From DATFKA01 sp042095835 (GTDB lineage Bacteria; Bacteroidota; Bacteroidia; Chitinophagales; Saprospiraceae): a stretch of 36,890 bases of DNA. The position numbers were made by a program, and so were the translations under genes. The notes beneath the pieces were generated by a model. The model was not told where the DNA came from, searched no databases, and was given only the letters and a program-made list of their open reading frames with translations. This document shows, piece after piece, positions 16,075 to 22,201 of this stretch. The stretch covers positions 1-36,890 of the forward strand of contig JBELML010000053.1 of NCBI GenBank assembly GCA_042095835.1. The letters are read 5' to 3'. How positions within the stretch are numbered: position 1 is the stretch's first letter; the number at the start of each line of letters is the position of its first letter.

Positions 16075-17307
16075 TTAATGTGACAGTGAATTAATAGCTG
16101 CTTCTCCTACCGAAATCGTACCAGGATATTGCTTTAAGGCCACCTCTAAACAATCCATTGCAGCATGCAAATCCTTGGTATTTAACACATAAGCAATTCT
16201 TACCTCATCCTTTCCTCTGCCGGGTGTCGCATAGAAACCCTCTCCAGGTGAAAGCATTAAAGTAGCACCATTATACTCAAATGATTCTAATAACCATTGA
16301 CAAAAATGGTTGGCATCTTGCACAGGGAAACGAGCAAAGCAATAAAAGGCACCGCCAGGTTTATAATTTAAAACACCCGGGATTTGCTTAAGGCGATTAT
16401 AGACCACCATTCTCCTTTTATCGTATTCTTCTTTGACCTCCTTCATATAAGAATCCGGTGTGTCGACCATCGCTTCAGCGAGAATTTGTGCTAAACCCGG
16501 AGGGCTCAACCTCAATTTTGCATATCTAGTCAGGCTATCTAAAATGTCTTGGTTCTTGGTAATGACGCTTCCAATTCGAGCTCCACAGGCGCTGTACCGC
16601 TTAGATACAGAGTCTACCACCACTACGTTATCTTCCAAACCTGCTAGTCTTAAACAAGAGTAGAATTCTTGATCATCATAGCAAAACTCGCGATAAACTT
16701 CATCAACAAATAAGTAGAGATCATGCTTTTTGACCAACTCAGCCAACTCAAAAAGGGTTTCTCTTGAGAAAAAACTCCCTGTAGGATTGCTTGGATTGGT
16801 GATAAAAATGCCTTTGGTATTTGGCCCAATCTTTTCCTCGAACTCGATGGTCGAAGGTAGAGCAAAACCTTGCTCGATATAGGTCGATACAGGTTGAATC
16901 GAAACATCAGCAATTTGCCCAAACCCATTGTAATTAGCATAGAAAGGCTCAGGTACAATGATCTCATCACCACGATCTAAGCAAGCATAAAAAAGCATCT
17001 GAATACCTTCCGAAGCACCAGTGGTAATAATAATTTGATCAGCATTTACATCGATATCAAATCTTTGGAAATACTCCACCAGCTTTTGGCGATAAGAGGC
17101 ATTTCCAATGGCAGGAGAGTAGGCTAATATTTCTAAATCTGTATTTTTTAAAGTCGCCAGAGCCGTTGGCGGCGTTTTGATATCTGGTTGTCCAATATTC
17201 AGGTGGTATACCTTTTTTCCAGCAGCTTTGGCTTTGTCTGCATAAGGTACGAGCTTACGAAAAGGAGACAAAGGCACATCTTGTGCGCGTTTAGAAATGT
17301 TTGGCAT
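16075..17307 (-). CDS. PLP-dependent aspartate/aromatic-type aminotransferase (class I/II)
   Basis: A 410-residue fold-type I aminotransferase. HLNIGQPDIKTP and YSPAIGNASYR form the substrate-entry region; TTGASEGIQMLF contacts the PLP phosphate, NPSNPTG is at 171-177, VDEVYREF holds the Asp202 that binds the pyridine nitrogen, Lys236 in SVSKRYSACGARIG is the Schiff-base lysine, and DEVRIAYVL supplies the C-terminal substrate-carboxylate arginine. It transfers amino groups between amino acids and 2-oxo acids, probably aspartate or a related acid. It starts at the ATG at 17307, about 37 bp after a very strong hairpin that may affect its expression, and is followed by holA. Confidence 0.92.
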   Translation of the reverse strand: MPNISKRAQDVPLSPFRKLVPYADKAKAAGKKVYHLNIGQPDIKTPPTALATLKNTDLEILAYSPAIGNASYRQKLVEYFQRFDIDVNADQIIITTGASEGIQMLFYACLDRGDEIIVPEPFYANYNGFGQIADVSIQPVSTYIEQGFALPSTIEFEEKIGPNTKGIFITNPSNPTGSFFSRETLFELAELVKKHDLYLFVDEVYREFCYDDQEFYSCLRLAGLEDNVVVVDSVSKRYSACGARIGSVITKNQDILDSLTRYAKLRLSPPGLAQILAEAMVDTPDSYMKEVKEEYDKRRMVVYNRLKQIPGVLNYKPGGAFYCFARFPVQDANHFCQWLLESFEYNGATLMLSPGEGFYATPGRGKDEVRIAYVLNTKDLHAAMDCLEVALKQYPGTISVGEAAINSLSH

Positions 17308-17343
17308 AGTTATACTGTTTTTGTTTTCAAATCCACTTTTACG

Positions 17344-17386
17344 AAAGGCCCTGCGAACACATCAATTGGGTGTTCGCAGGGCCTTT
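17344..17386 (-). terminator. Strong 17-bp hairpin between lipoprotein and aminotransferase genes
   Basis: AAAGGCCCTGCGAACAC at 17344-17360 pairs perfectly with 17370-17386 around a nine-base loop. On the minus strand it lies about 113 nt after the lipoprotein stop and 37 nt before the aminotransferase ATG. The run of T on that strand is short, so it may be an intrinsic terminator for the lipoprotein gene or a structured leader of the aminotransferase mRNA. Confidence 0.5.
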
Positions 17387-17499
17387 AATTTGGTTCGATT
17401 ACTGTAGGATTTCGGCTAATATACATGAATTTTTGAGCTACCGCTCTTTTTTCAGATAAAAACCAAAAATATTTTCAAATCCTAAATACGGCCTCTAAT

Positions 17500-18288
17500 T
17501 TATTCTGTACTTGGAAGATCAAAAGAAGTAAAAGCTGATGCTGGTATCGATTCTAATACCTCGATATTGGTCAACTTGCCTCGACCTCTATCGCCCGAAA
17601 GCATAATATCCCCTTTTTGCTCATAATTGAGCCAAGGGTTTTTAAAACCGGCAATAGTGTCCGCTGCATTTCTATAAAAATCCCATTGACTCACGAGTTT
17701 AGAAGTCTGATCTACGTAGACTAGGTATTTATTTTGTGGCGTGCGGCCTACTTCCTGAAAGGTTAAAGAAAGGATATCAGCAGCAGTGCCCGCATCGGTA
17801 GTATCTTCTGCTATATACTTCAAAGTAACCCCAGAATCCTTCAGCTTATAAGGCATCACTAGCCAATAAGAATCATTAATCCACATGGATTCTCCACGTT
17901 CTACAAACTTAGACAAGGTATCTGAAGCAGATATATCCTGGCCTTGTAGCATCACCTTGCCAGTATGGTCAAAGACATTTACCAAATACACACTAGAATC
18001 TCCTGGTGAGTCAATTCTGACATTCCCCGTTTGCTTGTCCCAAAGTAGGGTACGTCTTCCAAAAAATGTCCAGCGAATGTAGCGCGTTTGGTCCCAGGCT
18101 TGGCGCCCACCCATGGCTTCCATTACCTCATCAGCCAGAGCAATAGCTTGGGCATCAGAGCCTGCTTCATTAAATCCTTCCGCAGCAGGATTACCATAAT
18201 CTGCCTCTTCTACAGGTTCAGTGGCTGATGGCGTACAAGCAGCAAGGCACATGATTACCAAAGCTACTAGAATTGAATATTTTTTCAT
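17500..18288 (-). CDS. Lipoprotein, unknown function (DUF6503-like)
   Basis: A 262-residue protein from the ATG at 18288 (the frame extends six codons to a TTG). Residues 1-18 are a lipoprotein signal with lipobox CLAAC, Cys18 being the lipid-modified residue; an acidic, low-complexity linker follows. The mature domain contains ALADEVMEAMGGRQAWDQTR, YIRWTFFGRRTLLWDKQTGN and later strands such as YLVYVDQTSKLVSQWDFYR and NPWLNYEQ, a beta-rich pattern seen in Bacteroidota lipoproteins of unknown function, which I tentatively place in the DUF6503 group. The arrangement suggests a LolA/LppX-like lipid-binding sheet, but that is speculation. It stands between the HhH gene and the aminotransferase gene on the same strand, separated from both by terminator-like hairpins. 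Confidence 0.8.
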   Translation of the reverse strand: MKKYSILVALVIMCLAACTPSATEPVEEADYGNPAAEGFNEAGSDAQAIALADEVMEAMGGRQAWDQTRYIRWTFFGRRTLLWDKQTGNVRIDSPGDSSVYLVNVFDHTGKVMLQGQDISASDTLSKFVERGESMWINDSYWLVMPYKLKDSGVTLKYIAEDTTDAGTAADILSLTFQEVGRTPQNKYLVYVDQTSKLVSQWDFYRNAADTIAGFKNPWLNYEQKGDIMLSGDRGRGKLTNIEVLESIPASAFTSFDLPSTE

Positions 18289-18603
18289 TTGTTTAAAATT
18301 TAGCAATTATCTAAAAATGAAGCAATTACAAAATTTTTAAAAAATGTAACCGCTTCGCTTTTACATAATCTTTTTTAATCATCACTGATTGGTGATTTTA
18401 TGATTAAATAAGATCATGCTCATTTAATTTTGTATACGATTGAATTTAGCGTAAAAATCAGAAAAAGATCACAAGCCTAACTGAAATCTATCAGGTTTGT
18501 TGAAGGCTTGCTATTAAAAAGGGTAGAAAATCACGGAGGACCTTCTACCCTTTATTCATTTACTGATGAATTATTCAGTAAAAATTAGACCCGATCCTAA
18601 GTT
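18289..18603. other. Gene-free stretch between HhH protein and lipoprotein
   Basis: This 315-bp AT-rich stretch should hold the minus-strand promoter of the lipoprotein, although I find no full TAnnTTTG box. It contains a nested inverted repeat at 18376-18406 (inner ATCAC/GTGAT, outer TAATC/GATTA with a bulge) that could be an operator, the terminator at 18518-18553, and an 8-bp inverted repeat at 18559-18566 and 18575-18582. No open reading frame is convincing. Confidence 0.4.
18518..18553 (-). terminator. Rho-independent terminator of the OmpA-HhH unit
   Basis: Stem AAAGGGTAGAA at 18518-18528 with TTCTACCCTTT at 18543-18553 (11 bp perfect), loop of 14 bases. On the minus strand the hairpin follows the stop codon of the HhH gene by about 50 nt and is followed by TTTTTAAT. 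Confidence 0.7.
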
Positions 18604-19593
18604 TTAGGATTTGGCGGGATCTACTCCTTTATCGAGATAATCTTGATATTCTTGTAGTTCACCCCATTTTCCTTCGGCTGCTAATCCAGCTTGTTTTGGC
18701 CAGGTATCTGGCTTAGCAAGTTTATAGCGATCTCCGGCTGCGGTCAATACTTCTTTGATACGATCTACGGAAGTACCAGCGAGGTCTGTCCAAGTATTAA
18801 TACCTGCATCTTTTAGAAGACCTTCAATTTTGGGACCGATACCTTCGACAATTTTCAAATCTTCAGGATTCTGAGAGAAACCAAGCAGTTTCATAGCCAT
18901 CTTTTCTACCTTGGCTGGGGTTTCAAAATCTCCGGAAGTTTCTCTGCCTGTATCCAGGAATTTCTGGTATTTGATCAGTTCTTCCCAATCACCAGATGAA
19001 GCTAGCTTCGCTTGATGTGGCCAACTATCTGGATTCATCATTTGTAGCTTATTGGCAACTAAAATCTCTTTTAATTTCACAGGATCAGCTGCGCCTAAGG
19101 CGGCTAAATCTGCATATCCATTATCTTTTAGAAGTTTTTCTACTTTGGGTCCTACGCCTTCGACTACCTGTAGATTATCAGCACCAAACAATGATCCATA
19201 GCTGATACCTGATCCTGTAGATTTAGGAGCAGAAGCGCTTAAAGAAAGCCCATCGAGCTCGCCCAATTCTTCCAGTTTAGCTTTGTACATCAAGCGCTCC
19301 ATATCATTGGATTGCTTACTAGAGCGGCAATCGTTTAGGGCGATTTCACTTTGCTCAAGTTTATACTTCAGTTCTGCATCCGTTTTCTCATAGGCATTGA
19401 TCTGATCTTGTAGGGTACGATACTCCGTAGTTTCTTGAAATGAAGTACTATAAGAAGTTTCTTTGCTGTCACCTTTACGGCTAAAAGTACTCCTTAATAA
19501 CCAACCTAAGATAAAGGGGATAATCCCGGCCAGCAGCAACCAAAGCCAACATGGCAAGCCCCATAAATTTGCTAATAATATATCTAACAACAT
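18604..19593 (-). CDS. Membrane-anchored protein with coiled coil and two helix-hairpin-helix modules
   Basis: A 329-residue protein. Residues 14-34 form one membrane helix followed by a basic stretch (RSTFSRKG), which predicts a cytoplasmic C-terminal part. Residues 55-115 look like a coiled coil. Two homologous modules follow: 141-216 (LQVVEGVGPKVEKLLKDNGY ... SWPHQAKLASSGDWEELIKYQ) and 246-323 (LKIVEGIGPKIEGLLKDAGI ... TWPKQAGLAAEGKWGELQEYQ). The VEGIGPK segments are helix-hairpin-helix motifs of the type that bind DNA or other nucleic acid non-specifically in other proteins; the trailing W-P-x-Q-A-x-LA part is characteristic of this Bacteroidota module. The gene follows the OmpA-like gene by 35 bp, so the pair is one operon. 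Biochemical function is unknown. Confidence 0.82.
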   Translation of the reverse strand: MLLDILLANLWGLPCWLWLLLAGIIPFILGWLLRSTFSRKGDSKETSYSTSFQETTEYRTLQDQINAYEKTDAELKYKLEQSEIALNDCRSSKQSNDMERLMYKAKLEELGELDGLSLSASAPKSTGSGISYGSLFGADNLQVVEGVGPKVEKLLKDNGYADLAALGAADPVKLKEILVANKLQMMNPDSWPHQAKLASSGDWEELIKYQKFLDTGRETSGDFETPAKVEKMAMKLLGFSQNPEDLKIVEGIGPKIEGLLKDAGINTWTDLAGTSVDRIKEVLTAAGDRYKLAKPDTWPKQAGLAAEGKWGELQEYQDYLDKGVDPAKS

Positions 19594-19628
19594 GATTATT
19601 TAATTTTTGATTTTTGTTTGAATAATAG

Positions 19629-20471
19629 TTATTCGTTGATTCTCTGTACGACTACCCTTCTATTGGCTTGGCGACCAGCTTCTGTACTATTCGTTTCTAG
19701 TGGAAGTCGTTTCCCTTTCGAATCGATTTGTATTTGGTCGGCAGCTACACCATATCCTACTAAGATATCTTTGATAGCCTGCGCTCTTTCCATACCCAAA
19801 CTCATATTGTAGGCATCTTCACCAACATTATCGGTATGTCCAGTCAACTGAACGCTTTCGCCAGTTTCCTTCATTTGAGCTGCCAACTTCTGGAGATATC
19901 CGTCAACCGCTTGGTTGTAGACTTTCTCAGTAGAATTATATGGGAAGCGGATAAGAATGCGATCTTCGAGCTCTTCAACATCTTCCTTGACCGTTTCTTC
20001 TGGTTGAATCCAATTGAAAGATCCCGCAGGAAAATAACCGGTTTTTACCGCATCGCTAGATGGATAAGGTCGAGCTGAAAGTTTAATACGCTCATCGGGA
20101 ATATCAGCAAAATACATTTCCCTAATCTTGGCGGCACGTGCAAGTCCCATAGACTCATACCCTGCTGGGGCAACTTCGCCTTCGTAATAATGGCCAATGA
20201 TTTCAAGGATATTGTTATCTCCTTGGTTAGCGAGTATTCCACTTCTATACTCCGCGAAACCAGGACCCTCGAATAGACCTAAGGTATCCCAGCGACTAGC
20301 TAAGGGATGGTTGTTTACTGCATTATCTACGGTGGAGGTCACAGTGTCATCTACTGCTGCTGCGCCAGCGCAACAATTGGCTTCAAAACTCGGTTTGAAG
20401 AAAATCCAGAGTAGAATCATGTACAACACCCACAACGCAAATATCAACAAACGTTTTGTTAGTGTAGACAT
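19629..20471 (-). CDS. Membrane-anchored OmpA-family protein with a second, degenerate OmpA-like domain
   Basis: A 280-residue protein. Residues 8-26 are an uncleaved membrane helix after a basic N-terminus, so the rest should lie in the periplasm. Residues 165-280 are a standard OmpA C-terminal domain that binds peptidoglycan: ILIRFPYNSTE, LTGHTDNVG at 209-217 (Asp214), LGMERAQAIKDIL with Arg229, and GRQANRRVVV. Residues 87-135 mirror its core: LEIIGHYYEGE, MGLARAAKIREMYF and IPDERIKLSAR, but the Asp of GHTD is Tyr (GHYY at 93-96), so this copy probably no longer binds diaminopimelate. Two adjacent cysteines (33-34) follow the membrane helix. It is the first gene of the two-gene unit with the HhH protein. 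Length is short for a two-domain OmpA protein. Confidence 0.85.
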   Translation of the reverse strand: MSTLTKRLLIFALWVLYMILLWIFFKPSFEANCCAGAAAVDDTVTSTVDNAVNNHPLASRWDTLGLFEGPGFAEYRSGILANQGDNNILEIIGHYYEGEVAPAGYESMGLARAAKIREMYFADIPDERIKLSARPYPSSDAVKTGYFPAGSFNWIQPEETVKEDVEELEDRILIRFPYNSTEKVYNQAVDGYLQKLAAQMKETGESVQLTGHTDNVGEDAYNMSLGMERAQAIKDILVGYGVAADQIQIDSKGKRLPLETNSTEAGRQANRRVVVQRINE

Positions 20472-20802
20472 AGACTAATATAGTTGGTTTAATAATCGAA
20501 TGCTTCGAGTTTGTCGCAAGAGGAAAGTATCGACACAGGATCGGACACACAGGTTTCGGTTTTCGATTTTTCGTTTTGCGTTGACTTCTACTTTTGGACG
20601 GTTTATTTGGTTGAGGTCACAATGTCAGGGAGAAATATATTCCTCAAAATACAATAATATGTCAAAGATTATAAGTTTAGAAGTCGATAAGTTGAGAAGT
20701 TTTACGATCTAAATAGAACAATTAGCACATTACATCAATTAATCAGTACATCATTTCTGGAATCCCCTTATATTTGCGAGTCTTCAAAATCATTATATAA
20801 TT
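20472..20802. other. Gene-free divergent region between OmpA-like gene and ffh
   Basis: This 331-bp region must hold the promoters of both divergent genes. The ffh -7 box is at 20769-20776. On the other side a near-consensus TATATTAG lies too close to the OmpA-like start to be its promoter. I looked for a 4.5S/SRP RNA next to ffh and saw none. A 70-codon open frame at 20500-20712 has low-complexity composition and no recognisable feature, and I do not call it a gene. Confidence 0.4.
20769..20776 (+). promoter_or_regulatory. -7 promoter box of ffh
   Basis: TATATTTG is a full match to the Bacteroidota -7 consensus TAnnTTTG and sits 26 bp before the ffh ATG, predicting a leader of about 20 nt. 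No clear -33 TTG is found at the usual distance. Confidence 0.45.
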
Positions 20803-22173
20803 ATGTTTGAAAGTTTAAGTGACCGTTTGGAAGGTGCCTTTAAGGTTTTTACAGGAAATAATAAACTGACCGAACTAAATATCGCCCAGTCTATAAAAGA
20901 AATTCGCCGTGCCTTAGTAGCGGCAGATGTCAATTATAAAATTGCCAAGGAATTTACGGATAAAATCAAGGACAAAGCCCTGGGTACGGACAACCTCCTC
21001 AAATCCGTCAAACCCGGACAATTAATGGTCAAGATCGTCCAAGACGAACTTGTAGAATTAATGGGCGGTCAAGCTGCGGGTATTGACCTTTCTGGTAAAC
21101 CTACCGTCATTCTAATCGCTGGTTTGCAAGGGTCTGGTAAGACTACTTTTTCTGGAAAGTTGGCCAACTTTCTAAAATCCGAAAAGCAAAAGTCGCCCCT
21201 ACTTGTGGCTTGTGATGTTTACCGTCCAGCGGCCATCAACCAGCTTTCTGTTTTAGGAAAACAAATCAATGTTCCTGTTTTTAAGGATGAGGAAAGTAAA
21301 GACCCCGTCAGCATTGCTTTACGTGCCATTGCGCATGCACAGGATCATAACCACAATGTTGTTATCGTCGATACAGCTGGTCGTCTAGCTATCGACGAAG
21401 ACATGATGACAGAGATTAGAAACATCAAAGAGGCCATTCAACCTAATGAAACCCTCTTTGTGGTGGATGCCATGACTGGACAAGATGCAGTCAATACCGC
21501 TAAATCCTTCAATGATGTCATCGATTATAATGGTGTAGTCCTTACTAAAATGGATGGTGACACTCGTGGTGGTGCAGCACTTTCTGTTAAATACACCGTT
21601 GGTAAACCTATCAAATTTATCAGTCAGGGTGAGAAAATGAATACCTTAGATGTATTCTATCCTGATCGGATGGCACAGCGGATTCTTGGAATGGGAGATA
21701 TTACTTCTTTTGTCGAAAAGGCTCAAGCCCAATTCGATGAAAAAGAAGTCCAGCGCATAGAAAAGAAAATCCGTCGCAACAAGTTCGACTTTAATGATTT
21801 TCTAGGTCAGATTGCTCAGATCAAAAAAATGGGAGATATCAAGTCTCTGATGAATATGATCCCAGGGATGAGTAAAATGACAAAAGACCTAGATATCGAT
21901 GATAAAGCCTTTAGTAAAGTCGAATCTATTATCTTCTCTATGACACCAGAAGAAAGAGAAAACCCTGAATTAATTATTAAAACCTCTTCTAGAAAAAAAC
22001 GGATTGCCAAGGGTTGTGGTCAAGATATTCAACAAATCAATGTCTTCCTAAAGCAGTTTGATCAAATGCGCCAATTAATGCATAAGATGTCAAAACAGCA
22101 AGGTGCTGGTCAGTTCGTTCCAAGTGGAATGGCACGCAAGCGTGCAGGTAGAGGAAAGAAGAAAAGAAGGTAA
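20803..22173 (+). CDS. ffh: Signal recognition particle protein Ffh
   Basis: A 456-residue SRP54-type GTPase. The N domain is at residues 1-90 (MFESLSDRLEGAFKVFTGNN, with the LNIAQSIKEIRRALVAADVN segment). The G domain has GLQGSGKTT at 107-115, DTAGR in VVIVDTAGRLAIDEDM, TKMDGD, and the closing GMGDITSFVE. The methionine-rich M domain follows (FLGQIAQIKKMGDIKSLMNM, RIAKGCGQDIQQINVFLKQF, and a basic lysine/arginine tail). It binds signal peptides at the ribosome and 4.5S RNA and delivers inner-membrane proteins to FtsY. In the M domain, KGCGQD replaces the common GSG(T/S) of the RNA-binding helix, an acceptable variant. The M16 protease gene follows after 28 bp. Confidence 0.96.
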   Translation: MFESLSDRLEGAFKVFTGNNKLTELNIAQSIKEIRRALVAADVNYKIAKEFTDKIKDKALGTDNLLKSVKPGQLMVKIVQDELVELMGGQAAGIDLSGKPTVILIAGLQGSGKTTFSGKLANFLKSEKQKSPLLVACDVYRPAAINQLSVLGKQINVPVFKDEESKDPVSIALRAIAHAQDHNHNVVIVDTAGRLAIDEDMMTEIRNIKEAIQPNETLFVVDAMTGQDAVNTAKSFNDVIDYNGVVLTKMDGDTRGGAALSVKYTVGKPIKFISQGEKMNTLDVFYPDRMAQRILGMGDITSFVEKAQAQFDEKEVQRIEKKIRRNKFDFNDFLGQIAQIKKMGDIKSLMNMIPGMSKMTKDLDIDDKAFSKVESIIFSMTPEERENPELIIKTSSRKKRIAKGCGQDIQQINVFLKQFDQMRQLMHKMSKQQGAGQFVPSGMARKRAGRGKKKRR

Positions 22174-22201
22174 ATATTTAGTTCATTTTATTTCTGGTGT
22201 T

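Noticed and set aside
20500..20712. 70-codon open frame between the OmpA-like gene and ffh
   Set aside because: Low-complexity Arg/Phe-rich translation, no conserved motif; more likely divergent promoter DNA.
20472..20802. Possible SRP (4.5S) RNA gene next to ffh
   Set aside because: No GGAA-type tetraloop hairpin or symmetric-loop motif of SRP RNA was found in this region on either strand.
22103..22201. Upstream extension of the M16 protease gene into ffh
   Set aside because: The extension would overlap the end of ffh by 71 bp and place 33 residues in front of a clear signal peptide; the ATG at 22202 fits better.
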